The notes under the pieces are model-generated. The model was given only the letters and a program-made list of their open reading frames with translations, did not search any database and was not told where the DNA came from. From Nocardioidaceae bacterium (GTDB lineage: Bacteria > Actinomycetota > Actinomycetes > Propionibacteriales > Nocardioidaceae): 64,000 bases of DNA. The stretch spans positions 917,827 to 981,826 of the forward strand of contig CP076053.1 of assembly GCA_018672315.1 (NCBI GenBank), written 5' to 3'. The position numbers and the translations under genes are program-made. Of the stretch, positions 55,245 through 64,000 are shown one piece after another (the stretch's first letter is position 1; each line of letters begins with the position of its first letter).

Positions 55245-57691
55245 GAGGTGCTCCTCTCGAGGCGGACCGGGGTGCCTGCCGGTCCGACGGTGCTGTGCAC
55301 GGCGGTGCCACCGGAGTGGGCGGGCGCCCACACCATGTCATCGGCCGCCTCCGGGGCGAGGAGGACCGGCAGCGTCACCGCGCCACGGTCGGAGGTGATC
55401 GTCACCGGGTCGCCCTCGGCGAGGCCGTGGGCCTTCGCCGTCGCCGCCGAGACGACGGCGACGGGACGCCGCGCGGTGGCGCGCAGGTGCTCCTCGCCGT
55501 CCTGCATGCGTCCGTCGTCGATCATCTGCTTCCAGCTCGCGAGCACGACCGTCTCGCGCGGGGCCGTTCCCGGCTCGTGGCGCGGGGCGGGCAGTCGGTC
55601 GCCGTCCCAGTCGGTGAAGTCCAGCAGCCGGGTGCGGGCCTGGTCGGTCGTACGGAAACCGATGCTGCGGCCCATCTCCTCGGAGATGCCGGCCAGCACC
55701 CGGGTGTCGGGCATCGCGGACGGCTTGGCCATCACGGCGTCGAAGGGGCGCGTACGCCCCTCCCAGGTGACGAAGGTGCCGGCCTTCTCCGCGACGGGGG
55801 CCACGGGCAGCACGACGTCGGCGCGCTCGGTGACCTCCGAGGCGCGCAGCTCGAGGCTCACCACGAACTCGGCGGCGTCGATGGCAGCGCGCGCACCGGC
55901 GGGGTCGGCGAGGTCGACGGGGTCGACACCGCCGATGACCAGGCCCTTGAGCACACCCTCGCGCAGCGCGGCGAGGATCGCCTCACCGTCGCGGCCAGGA
56001 GTCTCGGGGAGCGTGTCCACACCCCAGGCCGCGGCCGCGTCGACCCGCGCCTGGACGTCGCCGACCGGTCGGCCACCGGGGAGCAGGGTGGGCAGGCAGC
56101 CTGCCTCGAGCGCCCCACGGTCGCCGGCGCGACGCGGCACCCAGGCGAGCCGGGCTCCCGTACGCTCCGCGAGCGCGGCCGCGGCCGAGAGCGCACCCGG
56201 CACGCCCGCCAGCCGCTCGCCGACAAGGATGACGGCACCCTCGTCGAGCACGACCTGGTCGTGCTGCTCGGCGGTGTCGAGCGTGGCGAGCACCTGGGCC
56301 TCGTCACCGGGGCGGGTGGGGATCAGGCGGGTGCTGGCCTTCTCCATGCCTCGGGTGGTGTGGGAGGAGATCGACCAGACGCTCGTACCCTTCTTCGCCG
56401 CCTTGCGCAGACGCAGGAAGATCAGGCCGGCCTCGTCCTCGGGCTCCAGCCCCGCGAGCACGACGGTGCGGGCGCCCTCGAGTGCGGCGTAGTCGACGTC
56501 GCGACGGCCGACGACGACCGAACCGAGGAACTCGGTCTCCTCCGCGGAGTGGGGTCGGGCACGGAAGTCGATGTCGTTGGTGCCCAGCCCGATGCGGGCG
56601 AACGCCGACCAGGCCAGCGCGTCCTCGGCCGTGAGGCGGCCACCGGGCAGCAGGCCGACGGCGCCGGCCCGCTCGAGTCCCTTCGCGGCGACGTGGAACG
56701 CCTCGGCCCAGGAGGCCACGCGCAGCTCGCCCGTGTCGGTGTCACGCACCATCGGCCGGGTCAGGCGGTCCTCGCCCATGGCGTAGCGGAAGGCGAAGCG
56801 GTCCTTGTCCGAGCACCACTCCTCGTTGACGTCGGCGTCGAGACCGGAGAGGCGGCGCATCACCTTGAAGCGGCGGTGGTCAGTGCGCAGCGCAGCGCCA
56901 CAGGCGTCGTGCTCACCGACCGAGGGGGTCGAGACCAGGTCGAAGGGGCGCGACCGGAAACGGTAGTCGGCGCTGGTCAGCGCGCCGACCGGGCAGATCT
57001 GGATCGTGTTGCCCGACCAATAGCTCTCGAAGGGCTGCTGCTCGTAGATGCCGACCTGCTGCAGCGCACCGCGCTCGACCAGCGCGATGAAGGGGTCACC
57101 GGCGATCTGCTCGGAGAAGCGGGTGCAGCGCGCGCAGAGCACGCAGCGCTCGCGGTCGAGCAGCACCTGGGCGGAGATGTTGATCGGCTTGGGGAAGGTG
57201 CGCTTGGTGCCGTTGTTCTCGTGGAAGCGCGACTCGCCGGTGCCGTGCGACAGCGACTGGTTCTGCAGGGGGCACTCGCCGCCCTTGTCGCACACGGGGC
57301 AGTCCAGCGGGTGGTTGACCAGCAGGAACTCGAGCACGCCCTCCTGGGCCTTCTTCGCGCCCTCGGAGGAGAGGTGGGTGTTGACGACCATGCCCTCGGT
57401 CGCCGCGATCGTGCAGGACGCCTGCGGCTTCATGCGCCCGGGGGGACCCTGCATCGTCTGCAGCTCGCCGTCCCGACCCGGTGTCGCCACCTCGACCAGG
57501 CACTGGCGGCAGGCGCCGACCGGCTCGAGCAGCGGGTGGTCGCAGAAACGCGGGATCTCGACCCCGACCTGCTCGGCGGCACGGATGACCAGCGTGCCCT
57601 TCGGCACGCTCACCTCGATGCCGTCGATGGTCAGCGTGACCAGGTTCTCGGCCTCGACGGCCTTGCCTGTGCGGTCGTTGGTCACCGTCAT
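55241..57691 (-). CDS. nuoG: NADH-quinone oxidoreductase subunit G
   Basis: 816 residues. N-terminal 2Fe-2S domain ([17 protein letters not shown]), the H-x3-C-x2-C 4Fe-4S region ([17 protein letters not shown]), a second cysteine set ([17 protein letters not shown]) and a molybdopterin-oxidoreductase-like C-terminal domain that has lost its cofactor. [16 protein letters not shown]-like Cys spacing ([10 protein letters not shown]) is for a further cluster. Overlaps nuoF by four bases. Confidence 0.95.
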   Translation of the reverse strand: MTVTNDRTGKAVEAENLVTLTIDGIEVSVPKGTLVIRAAEQVGVEIPRFCDHPLLEPVGACRQCLVEVATPGRDGELQTMQGPPGRMKPQASCTIAATEGMVVNTHLSSEGAKKAQEGVLEFLLVNHPLDCPVCDKGGECPLQNQSLSHGTGESRFHENNGTKRTFPKPINISAQVLLDRERCVLCARCTRFSEQIAGDPFIALVERGALQQVGIYEQQPFESYWSGNTIQICPVGALTSADYRFRSRPFDLVSTPSVGEHDACGAALRTDHRRFKVMRRLSGLDADVNEEWCSDKDRFAFRYAMGEDRLTRPMVRDTDTGELRVASWAEAFHVAAKGLERAGAVGLLPGGRLTAEDALAWSAFARIGLGTNDIDFRARPHSAEETEFLGSVVVGRRDVDYAALEGARTVVLAGLEPEDEAGLIFLRLRKAAKKGTSVWSISSHTTRGMEKASTRLIPTRPGDEAQVLATLDTAEQHDQVVLDEGAVILVGERLAGVPGALSAAAALAERTGARLAWVPRRAGDRGALEAGCLPTLLPGGRPVGDVQARVDAAAAWGVDTLPETPGRDGEAILAALREGVLKGLVIGGVDPVDLADPAGARAAIDAAEFVVSLELRASEVTERADVVLPVAPVAEKAGTFVTWEGRTRPFDAVMAKPSAMPDTRVLAGISEEMGRSIGFRTTDQARTRLLDFTDWDGDRLPAPRHEPGTAPRETVVLASWKQMIDDGRMQDGEEHLRATARRPVAVVSAATAKAHGLAEGDPVTITSDRGAVTLPVLLAPEAADDMVWAPAHSGGTAVHSTVGPAGTPVRLERSTS

Positions 57692-59034
57692 GCAGACGCT
57701 CCCGCGATCTGGGCCTCACGGCGCGCGTCGAGCCCCGCGGGGTCGGCGTGCAGCGTGGACGCGTGGTGGTCGAAGGGGCACCCGCCGTGACGCAGGTGCT
57801 CGAGGAACTCCTCGCGGAAGTACTCCACCGCCGAGGTGATCGGGCTCGTCGCCCCGTCGCCGAGGGCGCAGAACGAGCGGCCGAGGATGTTGTCGCACTG
57901 GTCGAGCAGGAGGTCGATGTCCTCCTCCTTGCCCATGCCCTTCTCGAGCTGGGCGAGGGTCTGCACCAGCCACCACGTGCCCTCGCGGCACGGGGTGCAC
58001 TTGCCGCACGACTCGTGCTTGTAGAACTCGGTCCACCGCAGCACCGCACGGACGACGCAGGTCGTCTCGTCGAAGATCTGCAGGGCTCGGGTGCCGAGCA
58101 TCGAGCCCGCCTCGCCGACGGCCTCGTAGTCCAGCGGCACGTCGAGGTGCTCCTCGGTGAGGATCGGCGTCGACGACCCGCCGGGCGTCCAGAACTTCAG
58201 CCGGTGACCTTCGCGCATGCCGCCGGCGAGGTCGATGAGCTCGCGCAGGGTGATGCCCAGCGGCGCCTCGAACTGACCGGGCGTCCTCACGTGGCCCGAC
58301 AGCGAGTAGAGGACGAACCCGGTGGACTTCTCGGTGCCGAGACCGGAGAACCAGTCGGCGCCGTTGGCGATGATCGCAGGCACGCTGGCGATCGACTCGA
58401 CGTTGTTGATGACGGTCGGGCAGGCGTACAGGCCGGCGACGGCCGGGAACGGCGGCCGCAGTCGCGGTTGACCGCGGCGCCCCTCGAGGGAGTCGAGCAG
58501 TGCCGTCTCCTCACCGCAGATGTACGCCCCGGCGCCGGCGTGCACGACGACGTCGAGGTCGTAGCCGGTGCCGTGGATGTCACGCCCGAGGTGGCCCTTC
58601 GCGTACGCCTCGGCGACCGCCTGCTGCAGCCGGCGGACGACGTGGAGGATCTCGCCGCGCACGTAGATGAAGGCGACGTTGGCGCCGATCGCGAAGCTCG
58701 AGATCGCGACGCCCTCCACCAGGGTGTGGGGGCTCGCCATCATCAGCGGGGTGTCCTTGCAGGTGCCCGGCTCGGACTCGTCCGCGTTGACGACCAGGTA
58801 CTTCGGGTTCGGGTTGTCCTTGGGGATGAAGCCCCACTTCATGCCGGTGGGGAAGCCCGCACCGCCCCGGCCGCGCAGACCGGAGTCCTTCACGGCGGCG
58901 ATGATGTCGTCCGGCGCCATGCCGAGCGCCTTGTCGAAGGCCCGGTAGCCGCCGCGGGCCTCGTAGTTCTCGATCTTCCAGGGGTGCTCGTCGCCCCAGT
59001 TGGCGCTGAGCACGGGGGTCAGGGTGTCGGTCAC
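57688..59034 (-). CDS. nuoF: NADH-quinone oxidoreductase subunit F
   Basis: 448-residue NADH dehydrogenase subunit with FMN and a 4Fe-4S cluster. [15 protein letters not shown] and [16 protein letters not shown] form the NADH/FMN region; [20 protein letters not shown] is the FMN site; [13 protein letters not shown] binds the cluster. GTG start overlaps nuoE by four bases. Confidence 0.97.
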   Translation of the reverse strand: MTDTLTPVLSANWGDEHPWKIENYEARGGYRAFDKALGMAPDDIIAAVKDSGLRGRGGAGFPTGMKWGFIPKDNPNPKYLVVNADESEPGTCKDTPLMMASPHTLVEGVAISSFAIGANVAFIYVRGEILHVVRRLQQAVAEAYAKGHLGRDIHGTGYDLDVVVHAGAGAYICGEETALLDSLEGRRGQPRLRPPFPAVAGLYACPTVINNVESIASVPAIIANGADWFSGLGTEKSTGFVLYSLSGHVRTPGQFEAPLGITLRELIDLAGGMREGHRLKFWTPGGSSTPILTEEHLDVPLDYEAVGEAGSMLGTRALQIFDETTCVVRAVLRWTEFYKHESCGKCTPCREGTWWLVQTLAQLEKGMGKEEDIDLLLDQCDNILGRSFCALGDGATSPITSAVEYFREEFLEHLRHGGCPFDHHASTLHADPAGLDARREAQIAGASA

Positions 59035-59837
59035 GGGTTGCCGCCCTTCTCCGTGTCGGTGTCGACCTCGACGTCGGACTCCTGGATCTGGGTCTCGGCG
59101 TACGAACGGTCGGCGTAGCTGTCCGCGGACGCCTGCTGGGCGTCCTCGGTGGCCACGGCGTTGCTCGCGTGGCCCTCGGGAAGCGATCCGGGGTAGTCCC
59201 CGTCGGGTGCGGTCCAGCCGCGCTCGGTCGCGATGCGCAGACCCAGCAGCGACGGTGCGCCCGCCGCGGGACCCTCGTCGGCGCGACCGTCGGGGAAGCC
59301 GGCGAGCACGCGCTCGGCCTGCTTCCAGGTGCACAGGCGGGCGCCCCTGGTCGAGGCGACCTCCTTGCCGGCCCGCAGGTCCTCGACGAGGTCGACCGCC
59401 GTGTCGGGCGTCATGTTGTCCATGAACTCCCAGTTCACGGTCATGACCGGGGCGTAGTCGCAGGCTGCGTTGCACTCGACGTGCTCGAGGGTGATCCTGC
59501 CGTCCTCGCTGGTCTCGTCGTTGCCGACGTCGAGGTGGTCCTTGAGCCGCTCGAAGATCTCGTCGCCACCCATCACCGCGCACAGGGTGTTGGTGCAGAC
59601 CCCGACGAGGTAGTCGCCGACCTGGTGCCGCTTGTACATCGTGTAGAAGGTCGCGACGCCGCTTGCCTCGGCCGGCGTGATGTCGAGGATCTCCGCGCAC
59701 ACCGCGATGCCCTCGGCGGTGACCTGGCCCTCGACCGACTGCACGAGGTGCAGCATCGGCAGCAGGCCCGACCGGGCCTGGGGGTAGCGTGCCGCGATCT
59801 CGCGCAGCTCCGCGACGGTCGTCTCGCTCAGGCTCAT
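59031..59837 (-). CDS. nuoE: NADH-quinone oxidoreductase subunit E
   Basis: 268-residue thioredoxin-fold subunit. Four cysteines for the 2Fe-2S cluster lie in [14 protein letters not shown] and [11 protein letters not shown]. Residues 1-165 are the usual NuoE; about 100 extra residues at the C-terminus (Glu/Asp/Ser/Thr-rich, low complexity) exceed the common length of about 160-250. ATG overlaps nuoD by four bases. Confidence 0.95.
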   Translation of the reverse strand: MSLSETTVAELREIAARYPQARSGLLPMLHLVQSVEGQVTAEGIAVCAEILDITPAEASGVATFYTMYKRHQVGDYLVGVCTNTLCAVMGGDEIFERLKDHLDVGNDETSEDGRITLEHVECNAACDYAPVMTVNWEFMDNMTPDTAVDLVEDLRAGKEVASTRGARLCTWKQAERVLAGFPDGRADEGPAAGAPSLLGLRIATERGWTAPDGDYPGSLPEGHASNAVATEDAQQASADSYADRSYAETQIQESDVEVDTDTEKGGNP

Positions 59838-61213
59838 CGGTCGACGCCTCCCATCACCGGGTCGATCGAGGCGATCGCGACGATGACGTCGGCGACCTGG
59901 CCACCCTCGGCCAGGATCGAGGTCGCCTGCAGGTTGTTGAAGCTCGGGTCGCGGAAGTGCGCACGGTAGGGCCGCGTGCCGCCGTCGGAGACCACGTGGG
60001 CACCGAGCTCGCCACGGGGGCTCTCGACCGGCACGTACGCCTGCCCCGACGGCACCCGGAAGCCCTCGGTGACCAGCTTGAAGTGGTGGATCAGAGCCTC
60101 CATCGACTCGCCCATGATGTGCTTGATGTGCTCGGCGGAGTTGCCCATGCCGTCGGAGCCGATCGCGAGCTGGCTCGGCCAGGCGATCTTCTTGTCGGCG
60201 ACCATGACCGGCTGACCGGCGGACTTCTCCAGCCGCTCGACGCACTGCTCGACGATCTTCAGCGACTCGAACATCTCGTCGACCCGGATGCGGAAGCGGC
60301 CGTAGGAGTCGCAGGTGTCGCGGGTCGGCACGTCGAAGTCATAGGTCTCGTAGCCGCAGTACGGCTGCGTCTTGCGCAGGTCCCAGGCGTAGCCGGTGGA
60401 CCGGAGCATCGGACCGGAGATGCCGAGGGCCATGCAGCCGGCCAGGTCGAGGTAGCCGACGTCGACGAGACGGCCCTTGAAGATCGGGTTCGCGTTGCAC
60501 AGCGCCTCGATCTCGGGGAGACGCTTGCGCATCAGGGCGATGAAGTCCTTGATGCGGCCGATCGCGTCGTCGGGCAGGTCCTGGGCGACGCCGCCGGGGC
60601 GGATGTACGCGTGGTTCATCCGCAGGCCGGTGATGAGCTCGAAGAGGTCGAGCACCTGCTCGCGCTCGCGGAACCCGATCGTCATGACCGTCAGGGCCCC
60701 GAGCTCCATGCCTCCGGTGGCGATGGCCACGAGGTGGGAGGAGATGCGGTTGAGCTCCATCATCAGCACGCGGATCTCGCTGGCGCGCTGCGGGATGTCG
60801 TCCTCGATGCCGAGGAGCCGCTCCACCCCCAGGGAGTACGTCGCCTCGTTGAAGAACGGGGAGAGGTAGTCCATGCGGGTGCAGAACGTGACGCCCTGCA
60901 CCCAGGTGCGGAACTCCATGTTCTTCTCGATGCCGGTGTGCAGGTAGCCGATGCCGCAGCGGGCCTCGGTGACCGTCTCGCCGTCGAGCTCGAGGATCAG
61001 GCGGAGCACACCGTGGGTGGAGGGGTGCTGCGGGCCCATGTTGACCACGACCCGCTCCTCGGCCTGCTCGCCGATGGCCTGGGAGACCGAGTCCCAGTCC
61101 TGACCGGTGACGGTGAAGACGCGGCCCTGCGTCGTCTCGCTCGAGGAGGCGGCCGAGGGGTCGGCGTACGCGTCGGAGGTGGTCGAGCCCGGGGAATCGT
61201 GCGTGGTGCTCAT
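59834..61213 (-). CDS. nuoD: NADH-quinone oxidoreductase subunit D
   Basis: 459 residues, 49-kDa-like subunit facing the quinone. [33 protein letters not shown] and [14 protein letters not shown] are conserved, as are [25 protein letters not shown] and the terminal [10 protein letters not shown]. About 50 polar residues (Ser, Thr, Gln-rich) precede the domain. ATG overlaps the nuoC stop by one base. Confidence 0.97.
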   Translation of the reverse strand: MSTTHDSPGSTTSDAYADPSAASSSETTQGRVFTVTGQDWDSVSQAIGEQAEERVVVNMGPQHPSTHGVLRLILELDGETVTEARCGIGYLHTGIEKNMEFRTWVQGVTFCTRMDYLSPFFNEATYSLGVERLLGIEDDIPQRASEIRVLMMELNRISSHLVAIATGGMELGALTVMTIGFREREQVLDLFELITGLRMNHAYIRPGGVAQDLPDDAIGRIKDFIALMRKRLPEIEALCNANPIFKGRLVDVGYLDLAGCMALGISGPMLRSTGYAWDLRKTQPYCGYETYDFDVPTRDTCDSYGRFRIRVDEMFESLKIVEQCVERLEKSAGQPVMVADKKIAWPSQLAIGSDGMGNSAEHIKHIMGESMEALIHHFKLVTEGFRVPSGQAYVPVESPRGELGAHVVSDGGTRPYRAHFRDPSFNNLQATSILAEGGQVADVIVAIASIDPVMGGVDR

Positions 61214-61986
61214 CAGTTGTAGCTCCTCCGCTGGTCCGGGGGCGGGACGGTGCCGCCCTTGTACTCCACCGGGATGCCGCCCAGCGGGTAGTCCTTGCGC
61301 TGCGGGTGGCCCGGCCAGTCGTCGGGCATCTGGATGCGGGTCAGCGCCGGGTGGCCCTCGAACACGATGCCGAAGAAGTCCCAGGTCTCGCGCTCGTGCC
61401 AGTCGTTGGTCGGGTAGACCGCGACCAGGGACGGGATCGTCGGGTCGGTGTCGGGCGCCACGACCTCGAGGCGCAGCCGACGGTTGTGGGTCATCGACAG
61501 CAGGTGGTAGACCGCGTGCAGCTCGCGGTCGCGGTCGTCGGGGAAGTGCACCCCCGAGACGCCGCCGCACCACTCGAAGCGCAGGTCGGGGTCGTCGCGC
61601 AGCACCTGGGCGACCGCGACGAGGTGCTGACGGCGTACGAAGACCGTCATCTCGTCGCGGTGGATGACGACCTTCTCGATGGCCTCGTCGGCGGCGCCGG
61701 CCTCCATGGAGCGGCGCAGTCCCGCCTCGAGCGCGTCGGCGACCTCGTCGTGCACGCCACCGAACGGGCGCGGCGTGGCGCCCGGCATGACCACCGTGGT
61801 GACGAGTCCGGCGTAGCCCGTGGTGTCACCGGGGCCGTGCACGCCGAAGGACCCGTCGCGGGTGGCGACGACCTCGACGGAGGAGGTGGCAGGGTCGGCG
61901 GGCAGGTTCTGCCGGCCCTCACCGACGCCGCGGCCGGCGTTCTGGCTGCCGGAGGTCTCCGGCTCCTGGGGCATGTCGGGACTCAT
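61213..61986 (-). CDS. nuoC: NADH-quinone oxidoreductase subunit C
   Basis: 257 residues, 30-kDa subunit. [18 protein letters not shown] and the signature [40 protein letters not shown] are present. The N-terminal 75 residues are a variable Gly/Pro/Glu-rich extension. Overlaps nuoB by four bases. Confidence 0.95.
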   Translation of the reverse strand: MSPDMPQEPETSGSQNAGRGVGEGRQNLPADPATSSVEVVATRDGSFGVHGPGDTTGYAGLVTTVVMPGATPRPFGGVHDEVADALEAGLRRSMEAGAADEAIEKVVIHRDEMTVFVRRQHLVAVAQVLRDDPDLRFEWCGGVSGVHFPDDRDRELHAVYHLLSMTHNRRLRLEVVAPDTDPTIPSLVAVYPTNDWHERETWDFFGIVFEGHPALTRIQMPDDWPGHPQRKDYPLGGIPVEYKGGTVPPPDQRRSYN

Positions 61987-62537
61987 CGGAGCAGGCCCCT
62001 CATCTCCTGGCTGGGCAGCTCGCGCAGCGCCGCGACCTCGAGCTCGTCGATCTGCTTGGTGCGGTGGGCGCCGAGCTTGGTGTCCTGCACCTTGTCGTGC
62101 AGCTTCAGGATCGCGTCGATGAGCATCTCGGGCCGCGGCGGGCAGCCCGGCAGGTACATGTCGACGGGCACGACGTGGTCGACGCCCTGGACGATCGCGT
62201 AGTTGTTGAACATGCCGCCCGAGGACGCGCACACGCCCATCGCCAGCACGTACTTCGGCTCCGCCATCTGGTCGTAGATCTGCCGCAGCACCGGGGCCAT
62301 CTTCTGACTCACCCGGCCCGCGACGATCATCAGGTCGGCCTGGCGCGGGGAGGCACGGAAGACCTCCATGCCGTAGCGCGCGAGGTCGTAGCGCGGCCCG
62401 CCCGAGGTCATCATCTCGATCGCGCAGCAGGCCAGCCCGAACGTGGCCGGCCAGAAGGACGCCTTGCGCATGTAGCCCGCGACGCCCTCGACGGTGGTGA
62501 GCAGGACGCCGCTGGGGAGCTTCTCCTCGATACCCAT
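61983..62537 (-). CDS. nuoB: NADH-quinone oxidoreductase subunit B
   Basis: 184-residue 4Fe-4S (N2) subunit. [22 protein letters not shown] holds the tandem cysteines; [17 protein letters not shown] and [10 protein letters not shown] supply the others. ATG at 62537 ([10 protein letters not shown]) matches the family N-terminus; a GTG nine bases upstream is an alternative. It is separated from nuoA by 133 bases, the only long gap in an otherwise overlapping operon. Confidence 0.97.
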   Translation of the reverse strand: MGIEEKLPSGVLLTTVEGVAGYMRKASFWPATFGLACCAIEMMTSGGPRYDLARYGMEVFRASPRQADLMIVAGRVSQKMAPVLRQIYDQMAEPKYVLAMGVCASSGGMFNNYAIVQGVDHVVPVDMYLPGCPPRPEMLIDAILKLHDKVQDTKLGAHRTKQIDELEVAALRELPSQEMRGLLR

Positions 62538-62670
62538 CGAGATCACCCGACTTTCTGGTCGAACCGGACGCCGTGGTGCGGCGCTCGGCCTCGGTGCGCG
62601 CCGGTGCTGGACGCGCGAGATGCGTGCTGGGCAGCCGCGCTGTCGCGGGCTGCGTCCACGGAGGTGCCGA

Positions 62671-63030
62671 TCAGTCCCACTCCAGCCCGCCTCGACGCCA
62701 CTCGTAGCCGTAGGCGACGGTGATGTTGGCGAGGAACAGGATGATCGCGGCAAAGCCGAACCACGCGAGCTGGTCGAAGTAGACGGCCCACGGGATCAGG
62801 AACATCACCTCGACGTCGAAGATGATGAAGGTCATCGCGACCGTGTAGTACTTCACCGGGAAGCGGCCGCCGTCGTGCGCCTGCGGCGAGGGCTCGATGC
62901 CGCACTCGTAGGAGTCGAGCTTGGCGCGGTTGTAGCGCTTGGGGCCGGTCAGGCTGCTGACGGCCACGGAGAAGACCGCGAAGCCCGCCCCCAGGATCAG
63001 GAGTCCCAGGACCGGTGTGTAGAGGTCCAT
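62671..63030 (-). CDS. nuoA: NADH-quinone oxidoreductase subunit A
   Basis: 119-residue, three-helix membrane subunit and first gene of nuo[48 protein letters not shown] is the family core with conserved Cys and acidic residues. ATG with GAGGAG upstream. A TAGACT (63112-63117, minus strand) may be the -10 of the operon promoter, leaving a leader of about 80 bases. Confidence 0.96.
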   Translation of the reverse strand: MDLYTPVLGLLILGAGFAVFSVAVSSLTGPKRYNRAKLDSYECGIEPSPQAHDGGRFPVKYYTVAMTFIIFDVEVMFLIPWAVYFDQLAWFGFAAIILFLANITVAYGYEWRRGGLEWD

Positions 63031-63111
63031 CCGTCAGCTCCTCGTCGGTGGTTGCTGCCGCGTGCGCCCCCCGAGCCTCTCAGTGGCCCAGCGCACGGTT
63101 TGCCACCGTCG

Positions 63112-63117
63112 AGTCTA
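63112..63117 (-). promoter_or_regulatory. Possible -10 hexamer of the nuo operon promoter
   Basis: TAGACT on the minus strand in the 133-base gap between menG and nuoA; the -35 box is not convincing. Confidence 0.3.
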
Positions 63118-63163
63118 GGACGGACGTGGCACGCCTGCGACTCAGGGCACCCTCAGCGCGTCC

Positions 63164-63862
63164 TCAGGAGGGCGGCTTGACGCCCGTGTGCAGGGCGACG
63201 ATGCCGCCCGAGAGGTTCTGCCAGCGCACCTCGCCCCACCCGGCCTCGTCCAGCATCGCCGCCAGACCGCGCTGGTCCGGCCAGGCGCGGATCGACTCGG
63301 CGAGGTAGACGTACGCGTCGGGGGCCGAGGACACCTTGCGCGCCACCGCCGGGAGCGCCTTCATCAGGTACTCCAGGTAGACGGTGCGGAACGGTCTCCA
63401 GGTGGGGTCGGAGAACTCGCACACCACGAGCCGGCCCCCCGGCCGGGTCACCCGCGCCATCTCGCGCAGACCCGCTGCGGGGTCGACGATGTTGCGCAGC
63501 CCGAAGGAGATCGTGACCGCGTCGAAGGTCTCGTCCCCGAAGGGGAGCCTGGTGCCGTCGCCCGCGGTGAACGGGAGGTCGGGGCGGTTCTGCTTGCCCA
63601 CCCGCAGCATGCCGAGGGAGAAGTCGCACGGCACGACGGTGGCGCCGCGCTCGGCGAAGGGCTCCGAGGAGGTGCCGGTGCCGGCGGCGAGGTCGAGCAC
63701 ACGGTCGCCGTACGCCGGGTCGACCGCCTGCAGGACCTTCGTACGCCAGCGGCGGTCCTGCCCGAGCGAGAGCACGTCGTTGGTCAGGTCGTAGCGCTTG
63801 GCGACGCCGTCGAACATCGCGGCGACCTCGGCGGGCTGCTTGTCCAGGTCTGCGCGCGTCAC
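63164..63862 (-). CDS. menG: Demethylmenaquinone methyltransferase
   Basis: 232-residue class I SAM-dependent methyltransferase of the UbiE/MenG family: last step of menaquinone synthesis. [37 protein letters not shown] (SAM loop), [11 protein letters not shown]-type [29 protein letters not shown] and [15 protein letters not shown] are diagnostic. GTG start set by TAGGGT six bases upstream. Same strand as the nuo operon, whose enzyme uses its product. Confidence 0.96.
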   Translation of the reverse strand: MTRADLDKQPAEVAAMFDGVAKRYDLTNDVLSLGQDRRWRTKVLQAVDPAYGDRVLDLAAGTGTSSEPFAERGATVVPCDFSLGMLRVGKQNRPDLPFTAGDGTRLPFGDETFDAVTISFGLRNIVDPAAGLREMARVTRPGGRLVVCEFSDPTWRPFRTVYLEYLMKALPAVARKVSSAPDAYVYLAESIRAWPDQRGLAAMLDEAGWGEVRWQNLSGGIVALHTGVKPPS

Positions 63863-63868
63863 GGGCCA

Positions 63869-63874
63869 ACCCTA
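63869..63874 (-). promoter_or_regulatory. -10 hexamer of a leaderless promoter (menG)
   Basis: TAGGGT on the minus strand six bases before the GTG. Confidence 0.55.
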
Positions 63875-63951
63875 GTCGGCCCGGGCGGCGTTCCCCCGCG
63901 GCCGTGACCGGCGGCACTCCCGGGCGCCTCCGGTGCAGGCCACCGGCGCAC

Positions 63952-63957
63952 TAGGCT
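63952..63957 (+). promoter_or_regulatory. -10 hexamer of a leaderless promoter (partial gene at window end)
   Basis: TAGGCT eight bases before the GTG at 63966. Confidence 0.45.
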
Positions 63958-63965
63958 CCGATCTC

Positions 63966-64000
63966 GTGACCGACGCCCCCGCCCCTCGGGGTCTCGCGGC
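63966..64000 (+). CDS. Start of an unidentified gene, cut by the window end
   Basis: Only 11 codons (VTDAPAPRGLA) are visible. Position, divergent from menG and near nuoA, is where actinobacteria often keep a geranylgeranyl reductase-type FAD enzyme, but nothing in these residues proves it. Confidence 0.4.
   Translation, partial: MTDAPAPRGLA

Noticed and set aside
62543-62660. Possible 38-codon gene in the nuoA-nuoB gap
   Set aside because: GTG start lacks a ribosome-binding site, the product ([15 protein letters not shown]...) is of random GC-rich composition, and the frame simply continues out of nuoA's alternative frame.

Overview
The window is high-GC chromosomal DNA from an actinobacterium, most likely a Nocardioides-like member of the Propionibacteriales. 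The evidence is the strong G/C third-position bias, many GTG starts, Mycobacterium/Streptomyces-type gene sets (purSQL, KorAB, a 14-gene nuo operon, F420-type PPOX, a DosS-like kinase) and the density of GTACG words. No phage, insertion sequence, plasmid or CRISPR array was seen, so it reads as ordinary chromosome with one accessory-looking patch at about 26.5-32.3 kb.

Layout. (1) 0-2.7 kb: purF-purM, purine synthesis, minus strand. (2) 2.8-5.0 kb: ornithine aminotransferase and an unrecognised coiled-coil protein. (3) 5.0-11.1 kb: a complete fructose phosphotransferase system. fruR-fruK-fruA-ptsH, probably with the coiled-coil gene, run on the minus strand, and ptsI is divergent from a promoter that seems to give a leaderless message. 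(4) 11.2-15.8 kb: an M20 peptidase and a molybdenum hydroxylase pair (large subunit with Tat signal, 2Fe-2S small subunit) behind TetR-operator-like palindromes. (5) 15.8-20.9 kb: purSQL, a secreted peptidoglycan-binding DUF1906 protein and an SCP-type protein. (6) 20.9-26.6 kb: a two-GAF sensor kinase divergent from a universal stress protein, a GH13 enzyme, a RibD-type reductase and a PPOX flavoprotein.

(7) 26.6-32.3 kb: the most unusual part. Three paralogous BioF2/CelD-type GNAT acyltransferases flank a secreted (beta/alpha)8 glycosidase and a JmjC/cupin-type Fe(II) oxygenase. No glycosyltransferase is present, so a tailoring cassette for a surface glycan, glycolipid or peptide-like product is the working guess. 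(8) 32.4-33.1 kb: tRNA-Tyr and yajQ. (9) 33.5-39.6 kb: two tandem 784-residue Tat-exported PhoD phosphatases and an amidohydrolase. (10) 39.7-45.0 kb: 2-oxoglutarate:ferredoxin oxidoreductase korAB and a PhoX phosphatase. (11) 45-64 kb: RarD-type permease, then menG, nuoA-N and a polyprenyl diphosphate synthase, which together make menaquinone parts and complex I. The window ends in the first codons of another gene.

Two sequence-level themes run through the window. First, at least a dozen genes have a TANNNT hexamer placed 6-8 bases before the start codon, the signature of leaderless transcription, and this helped choose start codons. Second, several gene ends carry short motifs repeated two or three times in direct and inverted orientation, forming compact hairpin clusters that differ in sequence from site to site.
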